DNA of 64,000 nucleotides from Streptomyces sp. NBC_01689. Its GTDB lineage: Bacteria > Actinomycetota > Actinomycetes > Streptomycetales > Streptomycetaceae. The stretch lies in NCBI RefSeq assembly GCF_036250675.1, contig NZ_CP109592.1, positions 8,618,001-8,682,000 of the forward strand, written 5' to 3'. This document shows, in pieces, positions 53,570 through 61,411 of the stretch (the first letter of the stretch is position 1; each line of letters opens with the position of its first letter). Below the pieces are notes generated by a model, which was given only the letters and a program-made list of their open reading frames with translations, did not search any database and had not been told where the DNA came from. Position numbers and translations under genes: made by a program.

Positions 53570-54450
53570 CCGCCACCCCCGCCCTCTACCCCTGCACGGT
53601 CTCGCACGTACGGACCGTGCCGACCCGGTACGCGCTGCGCCACCGCACGTACATGTGGCTGACCGATCCCGACCGGCCGCCCCGACTGCCGTTCCCGCTC
53701 CGCCCGTTGGCCGGCTTCGACGCCCGTGACCACTTCGACGGCGACCAGCCGACGATTCGCGCCGGGCTCGACCGTTTCCTCGCCTCGCACGGCATCGATC
53801 TGCACGGCGGTCCGGTCACGATGCTCGCCCACGCGCGGGTCCTCGGCCACGTCTTCAACCCGCTCACCCTCTACTGGTGCCACGACCCCGACGGCACACC
53901 GCGCTGCGTCGTCGCCGAGGTGCACAACACGTACGGCGAGCGGCACTGCTATCTGCTGCTCCCCGAGGACACGGGGACGGCGCGCGTATCCGGCCCGGTG
54001 CGGGAGTCCGTCCCGGTGCCGGAGCCCGGATCGGCGCTAGAGCCCCGCGGCGCCCGCGAGGATCAGGGCACCACGACGACACGGGCCGGCACGCGGGCAC
54101 AGGCGGACGGCCGCCGGACCGGGAACCCCGTCTACCGCACGGAGAAGTGGTTCTACGTCTCGCCCTTCTTCCCCGTCGACGGCGCCTACCGCATGCGCCT
54201 CCCGCTCCCGGACGACCACCTGGACCTGACGGTACGTCTGGAGCGCGCGGGTACCCGGCCCTTCACCGCGACCGTGCGCGGAACCCGCCGGGAGGCGACC
54301 GCCGGGACGCTGCTGCGGGCCGCGCTGCGCCACCCGTGGTCCACCGTCGCCGTCTCGGCCGCCATCCGCGTCCACGGCATCCGCCTCTATCTGCGGGGAC
54401 TGCCCGTCCAGCCCCGTCCACGCCACCGGAACCAGGAGAGTGACACATGA
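53563..54450 (+). CDS. DUF1365-family protein
   Basis: A 295-residue protein of the DUF1365 family: N-terminal LYPCTVSHVRTVPTRYALRH, FNPLTLYWCHD, then VYRTEKWFYVSPFFPVDGAYRM and the C-terminal IRVHGIRLYLRGLPVQ. DUF1365 proteins are always found beside FAD-amine-oxidase-like and cyclopropane-fatty-acid-synthase genes, including the Rv0448c locus in M. tuberculosis. Their biochemical role is not known to me; lipid modification is inferred. A low-complexity insert (about residues 155-190) interrupts the core. The start ATG (53563) overlaps the previous stop by 7 bp; GTG at 53566 is an alternative. Confidence 0.85.
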   Translation: MVTATPALYPCTVSHVRTVPTRYALRHRTYMWLTDPDRPPRLPFPLRPLAGFDARDHFDGDQPTIRAGLDRFLASHGIDLHGGPVTMLAHARVLGHVFNPLTLYWCHDPDGTPRCVVAEVHNTYGERHCYLLLPEDTGTARVSGPVRESVPVPEPGSALEPRGAREDQGTTTTRAGTRAQADGRRTGNPVYRTEKWFYVSPFFPVDGAYRMRLPLPDDHLDLTVRLERAGTRPFTATVRGTRREATAGTLLRAALRHPWSTVAVSAAIRVHGIRLYLRGLPVQPRPRHRNQESDT

Positions 54451-55715
54451 GGACAGCCGAGCCCCGCTCCGCCACCGCGCAGCGCCGGGACGTGGATCCC
54501 GCCCGCTGGCCGGACGTGGTGACGCCGCCGGAGGCCTCGCGCGCCCGGACCGCCGTCACCCGTGCCGTGCTGGCCAGAGCACTGCGGCGACTGCCCCTGC
54601 AGGCGCGGTTCGCCGACGGAGGCCGTCTCGGCACCGGCGGCCCGGTGATCGAGATCCACGATCCGGACGCCTTCCACCGCCGTATCGGCACCGGGGGACT
54701 GGTCGGCTTCGGCGAGTCCTACATGGCGGGCGAATGGGACGCGCCGGACCTCGTCGCCGCGCTCACCGTGCTCGCCGACCATGCGGCGCGGCTGATCCCC
54801 GAGCCGCTCCAGCGGCTGCGCGGCCTCTGGGCGCCGCGCCGCCCGGAGGCGCAGCGCAACACACCCGCCGGTGCCCGCGACAACATCAGCCGCCACTACG
54901 ACCTCTCCAACGACCTGTTCGCGCTCTTCCTCGACGAGACCCTGAGCTACTCGGCGGCCCTCTTCCGCGGTTTCCCCGCCTCCTGGCCCCTGCTGGCCTC
55001 CGCCCAACACCGCAAGATCGACCGGCTGCTGGACCTCGCCGAGGTCGGCCCCGGCACCCGGCTGCTCGAGATCGGCACCGGATGGGGCGAGTTGGCGATA
55101 CGCGCGGCCGCCCGCGGCGCCCAGGTCACGTCACTGACCCTCTCCGGGGAACAACGGGACCTGGCCCGCCGACGGGTGCGCGAAGCGGGTCTGGAGGACC
55201 GGGTCTCCATCCGGCTGTGCGACTACCGCGAGGCCGAGGGCACCTATGACGCGGTGGTGAGCGTCGAGATGGTGGAGGCGGTCGGAGCGGAGTTCTGGCC
55301 GGTCTACTTCGCGACGCTCGACGCGCGGCTCGCCCCCGGCGGACGCGCGGCGCTGCAGGCGATCACCATGCCGCACGACCGGATGCTGGCCAGCCGCGAC
55401 ACCTTCACCTGGATCCAGAAGTACGTCTTCCCCGGCGGCCTGCTGCCCTCCGTGGAGGCCGTCGAGCAGGTGACCCGCGAGCACACCCGGCTGCGGACCA
55501 CCCGCCGTGACCCCTTCGGCGCGCACTACGCGGAGACCCTGCGGCTGTGGCGCGAACGCTTCACCGAGCGTGCCGACGAGGTCGGGGCGCTCGGTTTCGA
55601 CGCGACCTTCCGCCGTATGTGGACCTTCTACCTCGCCTACTCCGAAGCGGGATTCCGCTCCGGCTACCTGGACGTCCAGCAGTATCTGTTCACGAAGGAG
55701 GACTCCGCCCCGTGA
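54447..55715 (+). CDS. Cyclopropane-fatty-acid-synthase-family methyltransferase 1 (UfaA1-like)
   Basis: A 422-residue SAM-dependent enzyme. Motif I is RLLEIGTGWGELAIRAA, preceded by NISRHYDLSNDLFALFLDETL, the CFA-synthase hallmark. The bicarbonate/active-site region reads SVEMVEAVGAEFWPVYF and RAALQAITMPHDRM, so the ELTI-type His of E. coli Cfa is replaced by Gln here. This resembles, from memory, the UfaA1-type subfamily (Rv0447c), for which making 10-methyl (tuberculostearic-type) branches has been proposed. Product: methylated, cyclopropane or methylene-bridged phospholipid acyl chain. It overlaps the DUF1365 gene by ATGA. Confidence 0.9.
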   Translation: MRTAEPRSATAQRRDVDPARWPDVVTPPEASRARTAVTRAVLARALRRLPLQARFADGGRLGTGGPVIEIHDPDAFHRRIGTGGLVGFGESYMAGEWDAPDLVAALTVLADHAARLIPEPLQRLRGLWAPRRPEAQRNTPAGARDNISRHYDLSNDLFALFLDETLSYSAALFRGFPASWPLLASAQHRKIDRLLDLAEVGPGTRLLEIGTGWGELAIRAAARGAQVTSLTLSGEQRDLARRRVREAGLEDRVSIRLCDYREAEGTYDAVVSVEMVEAVGAEFWPVYFATLDARLAPGGRAALQAITMPHDRMLASRDTFTWIQKYVFPGGLLPSVEAVEQVTREHTRLRTTRRDPFGAHYAETLRLWRERFTERADEVGALGFDATFRRMWTFYLAYSEAGFRSGYLDVQQYLFTKEDSAP

Positions 55716-57031
55716 CCCCCGTGACCCCCGCCCGCCCCGCCCGTACCGGTGCCGCCCACCAGCTCGCCGCGCTGGCCGAGGAGGCGCTCGGCGGCCCCCT
55801 GCCGTTGCGGCTGCGCGCGTGGGACGGCAGCGAGACCGGCCCCGAGGACGGCCCGGTGGTCGTCGTCCGCACACGCCGCGCGCTGCGGCGGCTCCTCTGG
55901 CAGCCCGGCGAACTGGGCGTGGCCCAGGCCTATGTCACCGGGGAGATCGACGTCGAGGGCGACCTCGCCGCGGGTCTGCGCGCCATGTGGGGCGCCGTCC
56001 GGGAGCGCAGCCTGCACGCGCCCCGGCTCACCGCCGCCGACCGGGTCCGCGCCGCAGGCACCGCGCTGCGCCTCGGGGCCGTGGGTCCGAGGCCCCCGGC
56101 CCCCGCCTCGCAGGCGCGGCTGCGCGGCGGGCTGCACAGCAGGGCCCGGGACCGGGCCGCCATCAGCCACCACTACGACCTGTCGAACGCGTTCTACCGG
56201 CTGCTCCTCGACGAGACCATGGCCTACTCGTGCGGCTACTGGACCGGTGAGGAGCCGGACTTCGGTCCCGCCGACGCACAGCGGGCCAAGCTGGAGCTGA
56301 TCTGCCGCAAGCTCGGTCTCGTCCCGGGTGCCCGGCTCCTCGACATCGGCTGCGGCTGGGGCTCGCTCACGCTGTACGCGGCGGAGCAGTACAAGGCCCA
56401 GGTCACGGCGGTCACATTGGCCCGGGAACAGGCCGCGTACGTACGGGAGCAGGTGCGCGAGCGAGGTCTCGAACACCAGGTCGACGTGGTCTGCCAGGAC
56501 TACCGGGACATCGCGGGCGGCGCGTACGAGGCCGTCACCGCGATCGAGATGGGCGAGCACGTGGGGGACGCCGAGTACCCGGCGTTCGCCGCGTCCCTGC
56601 ACCGTTTCGTCCGTCCGCGGGGGCGCGTCCTCGTCCAGCAGATGTCGCGCGGGCCGGTGGCCCCCGGCGGCGGTGCCTTCATCGAGGCGTACATCGCCCC
56701 GGACATGCACATGAGGCCGCTCGGCGACACCGTCGGGCTGCTTGAGAGCGCGGGTCTGGAGGTGCGGTCCGTGGAGTCGCTGCGGGAACACTACGTCCGT
56801 ACCGTCGCGGCCTGGCACCGCACGCTGGAGGACCGCTGGGACGACTTCGTGCGGCTGGTGGGCGCCGAGACGGCCAGGGTGTGGCGGCTGTACCTGGTCG
56901 GCGGGGCGCTCGCCTTCGAGGAGCGGCGCATGGGCGTGGACCAGATCCTGTGCGTGCGGCCCGCTCCCGGCGGCAGCAGCGGCATGCCCGCGGTGCCCGG
57001 CCACTGGTACACGGGGGTGGACGGACGATGA
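55712..57031 (+). CDS. Cyclopropane-fatty-acid-synthase-family methyltransferase 2
   Basis: A 439-residue paralogue. It has AISHHYDLSNAFYRLLLDET, motif I RLLDIGCGWGSLTLYAA and AIEMGEHVGDAEYPAFA. RVLVQQMSRGPVAPGG has Gln in the usual His position. The first 60 residues (LRLRAWDGSETGPEDG ...) differ from enzyme 1. A second CFA-type enzyme is not part of the M. tuberculosis locus, so this is an added or duplicated step. Its start is the GTG of a GTGA overlap with the previous stop, with AAGGAGG upstream; the stop overlaps the DUF1295 start by ATGA. It may act on the product of enzyme 1 or on a different acyl chain. Confidence 0.9.
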   Translation: MTPVTPARPARTGAAHQLAALAEEALGGPLPLRLRAWDGSETGPEDGPVVVVRTRRALRRLLWQPGELGVAQAYVTGEIDVEGDLAAGLRAMWGAVRERSLHAPRLTAADRVRAAGTALRLGAVGPRPPAPASQARLRGGLHSRARDRAAISHHYDLSNAFYRLLLDETMAYSCGYWTGEEPDFGPADAQRAKLELICRKLGLVPGARLLDIGCGWGSLTLYAAEQYKAQVTAVTLAREQAAYVREQVRERGLEHQVDVVCQDYRDIAGGAYEAVTAIEMGEHVGDAEYPAFAASLHRFVRPRGRVLVQQMSRGPVAPGGGAFIEAYIAPDMHMRPLGDTVGLLESAGLEVRSVESLREHYVRTVAAWHRTLEDRWDDFVRLVGAETARVWRLYLVGGALAFEERRMGVDQILCVRPAPGGSSGMPAVPGHWYTGVDGR

Positions 57032-57834
57032 GCGGCTTCCCGTGGGGAGCGTTCGCCCAGAACCTCGGCCTGGCGGCGGCCGCGGCGTTCGCCGTCATGC
57101 TCGTCACCTTCGCGGTCGCCGTGCGCAAGGGCGTGCACCGGATCGTCGACGTCGCCTGGGGGATCGGGTTCACGGCGGTCGCCGTGGTGTCCTTCCTGGC
57201 CTCCGCGGGCGAGGGCGACGAGAGCCGGCGGATCCTGGTGACGGTACTGACCTCGCTGTGGGGGCTGCGGCTGGCCCTGCACATCGCACGGCGGGGCCGT
57301 GGGCACGGCGAGGACCCGCGGTACGAGGCGATGCTCGGCAGAGCACCCGGCAACCGCAACCTGTACGCCCTGCGCATGGTCTACCTCCTGCAAGGGGCCC
57401 TGGTGTGGCTGGTGTCGTTGCCCGTGCAGGCGGCGCAGTACGTCTCCGCCGGACCGACGGGCCTCACCCTTGCGGGCGCCGCGCTGTGGGCGGTGGGGCT
57501 GTTCTTCGAGGCGGTGGGCGACGCCCAGCTGGCCCGGTTCAAGGCCGATCCCGCGAACCGCGGCCGGGTGATGGACCGGGGCCTGTGGAGCTGGACCCGG
57601 CATCCCAACTATTTCGGCGACTTCTGTGTGTGGTGGGGCCTGTTCCTGCTCGCCTGCGACTCGGGCGCGGCGGCCGCGGTGTCGGTCGTCTCGCCGCTGG
57701 TGATGAGCTACCTGCTGATCAACGGCAGCGGGAAGCCACTGCTCGAGAAGCATCTGTCGGGGCGCCCGGGGTTCGCCGAGTACACGGCGCGGACCAGCGG
57801 TTTCTTCCCGCTGCCACCCAAGCGGCAGGGCTGA
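57028..57834 (+). CDS. DUF1295 integral-membrane reductase-like protein
   Basis: A 268-residue membrane protein with about six hydrophobic segments. The C-terminal block DRGLWSWTRHPNYFGDFCVWW (with Arg-His-Pro-Asn-Tyr) and SGKPLLEKHLSGRPGFAEY are the signature of the steroid 5-alpha-reductase/isoprenylcysteine-methyltransferase-like DUF1295 family. It likely reduces a double bond in a lipid precursor, with NADPH. The homologue Rv0446c lies at the same place in the M. tuberculosis sigK locus. It is last in the operon and is followed by two strong hairpins. Confidence 0.85.
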   Translation: MSGFPWGAFAQNLGLAAAAAFAVMLVTFAVAVRKGVHRIVDVAWGIGFTAVAVVSFLASAGEGDESRRILVTVLTSLWGLRLALHIARRGRGHGEDPRYEAMLGRAPGNRNLYALRMVYLLQGALVWLVSLPVQAAQYVSAGPTGLTLAGAALWAVGLFFEAVGDAQLARFKADPANRGRVMDRGLWSWTRHPNYFGDFCVWWGLFLLACDSGAAAAVSVVSPLVMSYLLINGSGKPLLEKHLSGRPGFAEYTARTSGFFPLPPKRQG

Positions 57835-57973
57835 CAAGAGCGCGCCCGGGCGGTACGGGGCCGCCCGGGCGGTACGGGCCCACCCGGGCGTCGGCGTCAT
57901 GGACGGGCGCGACGGGGACGGGGGACAAGGGCCCGGGGATGGCGCGTAGGCGCGCGGCAGGCTCCCGGGGCCG

Positions 57974-58023
57974 GCGAAGGACGGGTGGTCCGCTCCCCCG
58001 GGAGCGGACCACCCGTCCTTCGC
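57974..58023. terminator. Perfect 24-bp hairpin at the end of the lipid operon
   Basis: Arms of 24 bp (57974-57997 and 58000-58023) pair without mismatch around a 2-base loop. It lies in the convergent gap between the DUF1295 gene (stop 57834) and rskA (stop 58119), 140 bp after the operon end. It probably works as a bidirectional terminator. Confidence 0.75.
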
Positions 58024-58045
58024 GCCGTGCGGAGCGGCCCCAGGC

Positions 58046-58098
58046 CGTGTCCACAAGGTCTCATCCGCCCGCCGGTCAGACGAGACCTTGCGGACACG
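58046..58098. terminator. Second hairpin, sigK-rskA side
   Basis: CGTGTCCACAAGGTCTC (58046-58062) pairs with GAGACCTTGCGGACACG (58082-58098), 17 bp with one mismatch, 19-base loop. It lies 21 bp from the rskA stop and probably ends the sigK-rskA transcript. Confidence 0.65.
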
Positions 58099-58118
58099 AC
58101 CAGGGAAGGCCGGACCCG

Positions 58119-58880
58119 TCAGGCGGGGAAGGCCAGCACCGCCAGCGGGGCCGAGGTCGGCCGGGGCGAACCGCCCGCCGGTTCCACCGTGATGCCCATC
58201 CCCGACGCCTCGGCCAGCTTTCCGTCCAGCAGGACCACCTCGCTGGTGCGGTGCGGGTCCATCAGACCGGCGGAACGCATGGTGCCCGCGTCGTCGAACC
58301 ACAGCTGGTAGACCTTGCCGCGCGGCGGCTTCGCCATCCCCGAGGAGAGGAAGACGGCCTCGTCGCGGCCGGCGGAGACGACCACCGTGCCGGTGGCGCC
58401 GCCCGCCAGTTTCGCGGTGCGGCTCTTCGCGTCCGGGGCACCCAGCACCGCGGTCAGGTCGGCGGTGCGCCGCTCGGCCTCCCTCGCCTGGCCGCGGGCC
58501 TCCTGCGCCCGGTCGTGCTGCCACACCGCCGTGCCGCCGAACGCCGCCGCGGCGGCCACACAGGCGGCCAGCGCCCAGCGCGACAGCCCACGGGGACGGC
58601 GTACGCGCCGCAGCACCGGAACGGGGGGCGCAGGGGCCGCGGTGCGGGGGGCCTCCTGCCGGACCGTGGTGATGTGCCGCATGACCCGGGTCTTGAGCTC
58701 GGGTGCGGTGACGACGGTCTCGGCCAGGCCCAGCCGTGCCGCCGTGGCGGTCAGTTCACGGACCTCCTGGGCGCAGGCCTCGCAGTCGGCGGCGTGCCGC
58801 TCGAACCGGCCGCGCTCGTCCGCGTCGAGGGCGTGCAGCGCGTACGCACCCGTCAGGGTGTGCAGGTCGGACGTGGTCAT
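58119..58880 (-). CDS. rskA: RskA-type anti-sigma factor
   Basis: A 253-residue protein. The N-terminal zinc-binding HxxxCxxC motif is in RHAADCEACAQEV (residues ~29-39). One transmembrane segment is at ~105-125 (WALAACVAAAAAFGGTAVW), and the extracytoplasmic C-terminal part is the RskA domain (GRDEAVFLSSGMAKPPRGK, YQLWFDDAGTMRSAG). Such proteins hold SigK at the membrane and are cleaved under the right signal. The ATG overlaps the sigK stop by 4 bp (ATGA), so they are translated together. Homologue: Rv0444c. Confidence 0.9.
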   Translation of the reverse strand: MTTSDLHTLTGAYALHALDADERGRFERHAADCEACAQEVRELTATAARLGLAETVVTAPELKTRVMRHITTVRQEAPRTAAPAPPVPVLRRVRRPRGLSRWALAACVAAAAAFGGTAVWQHDRAQEARGQAREAERRTADLTAVLGAPDAKSRTAKLAGGATGTVVVSAGRDEAVFLSSGMAKPPRGKVYQLWFDDAGTMRSAGLMDPHRTSEVVLLDGKLAEASGMGITVEPAGGSPRPTSAPLAVLAFPA

Positions 58881-59461
58881 GCGGTGACCCCCAAGCAGTC
58901 ACGGAGGCGGATCAGACCGTCGCGCAGACGGGTCTTGACCGTGCCGAGCGGAAGCGTCAGCAGCTCCGCCACCTCCCGGTAGGTCAGGCCGCGGTAGTAG
59001 GCGAGGGTGACGGACTGACGCTGCAGCTCCGTCAGCGTCCGCAGGCAGCGCCGTACCTGTTCCCTCTCCAGCCGTGCCTCGACCTGTTCGGTCACCTCGT
59101 CGAACTCGGGCGTCCGGTCGAGGAGGGCCGCCTTGTGCTCACGCGCCGCCGAGGCCTCGGCCGAGCGCACCCGGTCGACCGCCCGCTGGTGGGCGAGGGT
59201 GAGCACCCAGTTCATCACCGACCCGCGTTCGGGCCGGTAGCGGGCGGCGGTCCGCCACACCTCGACCAGGACCTCCTGGGCCACCTCCTCCGACTGGGCC
59301 CGGTCGCGCAGCACCCTGCGCACGATGCCGAGCACCGGCCCCGCCACGATGTCGTAGACCGCGGCGAAAGCCTCCTGGTCGCCTCGGGCGACGTCGGCCA
59401 TCAGGTCCGGCAGACCGGGTTCCGTCGCCGGGTTCCTGCCGATTTCCACGGCTTCCTTCAC
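58877..59461 (-). CDS. sigK: SigK-type ECF RNA polymerase sigma factor
   Basis: About 194 residues, starting at GTG 59461 with GGAGG at a spacing of eight (a longer TTG frame begins at 59476 inside that ribosome site). Region 2 is QEVLVEVWRTAARYRPERGS and region 4 is LTLPLGTVKTRLRDGLIRL. It is the ECF19 type that pairs with RskA in M. tuberculosis (SigK/RskA, Rv0445c/Rv0444c). The shared promoter motif (59499-59527) suggests positive autoregulation and activation of the opposite lipid operon. The name SigK is also used for an unrelated Streptomyces sigma factor. Confidence 0.9.
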   Translation of the reverse strand: MKEAVEIGRNPATEPGLPDLMADVARGDQEAFAAVYDIVAGPVLGIVRRVLRDRAQSEEVAQEVLVEVWRTAARYRPERGSVMNWVLTLAHQRAVDRVRSAEASAAREHKAALLDRTPEFDEVTEQVEARLEREQVRRCLRTLTELQRQSVTLAYYRGLTYREVAELLTLPLGTVKTRLRDGLIRLRDCLGVTA

Positions 59462-59498
59462 GGGTTCGTCCTCCAAGCGGGGTGATCGGTACGGGACT

Positions 59499-59527
59499 GA
59501 TCCGGATCAGGTCCGGCGGCGGATTGG
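59499..59527 (-). promoter_or_regulatory. Probable SigK-type promoter of sigK-rskA
   Basis: Minus strand: CCAATCC (59527-59521), 16-bp spacer, CGGATC (59504-59499), 37 bp before the sigK GTG. Spacing and first half match the lipid-operon promoter (52153-52181) exactly, and the first four bases of the second half do too. Confidence 0.55.
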
Positions 59528-59618
59528 CCCGCGGCGGGAAAATCCGCGGTGCGGCGGCCGGGTGTCCGCTCGGGACGGGGGCCGGCGGGGTCCAGGGGCG
59601 GGCGGCGGCCGCCCGCCC

Positions 59619-60224
59619 TCATCCGTCGGCCCGTGTCCGCAGACAGCGGCGCAGCTGGTGCAGACCGCGCCGGCAGTGGCTCTTGACCGTGCCCAGCGGC
59701 CAGCCGGTGCGCTGCGCGATCTGGGTCTGGGTGAGGTCCTCGTAGAACGCGAGATGCAGCACCCGGCGCTGGGGCGCCGGCAGTCCGGCGAGTCCGTGCC
59801 GGACGAGGACGCGGTCGAGCGCGGCGGCCTCGGGGCGGGCGCGGGTGTCGTCGGCCGGACCGAGCAGGCCTCCGGCGGCCGCGACCAGCTCGCCGCGGCG
59901 GGTACGTGCGGACAGCGCGTCGGCGATCTTGCGGCGGCTGATGCCGACCAGCCAGCCGGCCAGGGCGCCGCGCTCCGGACGGTAGCCGGGCGCGCCCTGC
60001 CAGGCGGCCAGGAACACCTGCTGGGTGACGTCCTCGGCCTCCCGGGAGTCACCCAGGGAACGCCGGGCCATGGTGTGCACCAGCTTTCCCCAGCGGTGGT
60101 ACGCGGCGGTCAGACAGCGCTCGTCACCTGCCGCGAGCCCCCGCGCGATCTCGGCGTCGGTGAGCGGTCCGGACCCGGCCTCCCACGCCGAGGGGCGCCC
60201 CGCGGCGAGCGGTTCTGCGGCCAT
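59619..60224 (-). CDS. Second ECF sigma factor (LitS-like position)
   Basis: About 201 residues. Region 2 is QQVFLAAWQGAPGYRPERGA and region 4 is GWPLGTVKSHCRRGLHQLRR. No anti-sigma gene is adjacent; the divergent gene is the B12-binding MerR regulator (60352), the arrangement of the light-responsive litR-litS pair in Streptomyces. Its ATG at 60224 has GAGGAG eight bases upstream. It may drive the photolyase or lipid genes, but I cannot tell which sigma factor uses which promoter. Confidence 0.8.
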   Translation of the reverse strand: MAAEPLAAGRPSAWEAGSGPLTDAEIARGLAAGDERCLTAAYHRWGKLVHTMARRSLGDSREAEDVTQQVFLAAWQGAPGYRPERGALAGWLVGISRRKIADALSARTRRGELVAAAGGLLGPADDTRARPEAAALDRVLVRHGLAGLPAPQRRVLHLAFYEDLTQTQIAQRTGWPLGTVKSHCRRGLHQLRRCLRTRADG

Positions 60225-60302
60225 GACCTCGGCTCCTCGGGTCGGTCGGGGGTCACGGGGCGCGACCGGTGCGGCGCGCCGTGGCCTCCATCGTGGGAAC
60301 CG

Positions 60303-60345
60303 CGGAACTTCCGGGACAACTTGCATCGTTTCTGCGTCGTATAGT
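60303..60345. promoter_or_regulatory. Divergent promoter region of litR-like and ECF genes
   Basis: CGGAA-C-TTCCG (60303-60313) is an 11-bp palindrome that may serve as an ECF -35 or operator. TATAGT (60340-60345) is a good -10 and ends six bases before the litR-like ATG (60352), so that mRNA is probably leaderless. Confidence 0.5.
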
Positions 60346-60351
60346 CGCGGC

Positions 60352-61383
60352 ATGGGCGAGGACCGACCGACAGAGTCGTCACCACCGGCCGCGCGGCCCG
60401 CCGCGGCGGGTGTCACCACGGGGGCGCTGGCGCGTCGGCTCGGGGTGTCGCCCACCACGCTGCGCTCCTGGGACCGGCGGTACGGGGTGGGTCCCGCGGT
60501 CCGCTCCGACGGGCGGCACCGCCGCTGGACGCCGCAGGACGTGGCGATGCTGGAGGAGATGTGCCGGCTGACCTCCGCCGGGGTGCCGCCGGCCGAGGCG
60601 GCCAGGACCGCGCGGAAGGGCGTGGAACGGATACCGTACGTGCCCGACCCGTCCGTCGGGACCGGGCGCGTGCTCGGCCGGCAGCGTTCGCGGGCGGCCG
60701 GCGCGCTCCCGCTCGGGGACGTCCGGCAGGAGTGCAGAGGACTCGCGCGCGCCGCCGTGCGCCTCGACGCGCCCGCGATGGACGACCAGCTTGCCTCGCT
60801 CGTGGAACGGCACGGCCTGGTCGTCGCGTGGGACGAGGTGATGGTGCCCACCCTGCACGCGGTGGGACGCAAGTGGGAGTCCTCCGGCGACCGTTACGTG
60901 GAGGTGGAGCATCTGCTGTCCTGGCACATCTCCCGGACCCTCCACCGGGCGACGATGCCCGCGCGGCCCGACGCCCCCGCCAGTGGCCCGGGTCCGGTGG
61001 TGCTGGCCTGCGTCCCCGGCGAGCAGCACAGCCTGCCGTTGCAGGCGCTGCACGCGGGCCTGGCCGAACTGGGGCTGCCCGCCAGGATGTTCGGGGCGGC
61101 GGTGCCCACCGAGGCGCTGACCGCGGCGGTCCGGCGACTGGGCCCCACGGCCGTCGTGCTGTGGGCCCAGACCCGCTCGACCGCCGATGTCCCGCTCGCC
61201 CGGCACGTGGCCGGCACCCACTGGGGCGTCAAGGGCGCCCGTAATCATCCGGCCGTCGTGCTGGGCGGCCCCGGCTGGGCCGGGCGCCCGCTGCGCGGGA
61301 TGCTCCGTCCTTCGGGGCTGCGGGACGCCCTCGGCTGCCTCGGGGGCCTCTACGACGAGGGCGCCCCGGTCCCGGGAGGCTGA
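60352..61383 (+). CDS. litR: LitR/CarH-type B12-binding MerR regulator
   Basis: About 343 residues. The MerR helix-turn-helix is at 20-65 (TGALARRLGVSPTTLRSWDR, RHRRWTPQDVAML). The B12-binding part has W175, then EVEHLLSW (EH 186-187, W-x10-EH) and CVPGEQHSLPL (E224-x-H226), the positions of the W-x9-EH and DxHxxG motifs of CarH, with the last Gly replaced by Pro. CarH-type proteins bind adenosylcobalamin and release DNA in light. It is divergent from an ECF sigma gene and next to a photolyase gene, which fits a light-sensing role. The ATG at 60352 is leaderless. It probably represses its own region in the dark. Confidence 0.85.
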   Translation: MGEDRPTESSPPAARPAAAGVTTGALARRLGVSPTTLRSWDRRYGVGPAVRSDGRHRRWTPQDVAMLEEMCRLTSAGVPPAEAARTARKGVERIPYVPDPSVGTGRVLGRQRSRAAGALPLGDVRQECRGLARAAVRLDAPAMDDQLASLVERHGLVVAWDEVMVPTLHAVGRKWESSGDRYVEVEHLLSWHISRTLHRATMPARPDAPASGPGPVVLACVPGEQHSLPLQALHAGLAELGLPARMFGAAVPTEALTAAVRRLGPTAVVLWAQTRSTADVPLARHVAGTHWGVKGARNHPAVVLGGPGWAGRPLRGMLRPSGLRDALGCLGGLYDEGAPVPGG

Positions 61384-61411
61384 CCTCCGGGGCCGGGGCG
61401 ACCGGGCCGGT

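Noticed and set aside
58046..58098. Insertion-sequence terminal inverted repeats
   Set aside because: No transposase or duplicated flank is seen; a terminator explains it better.
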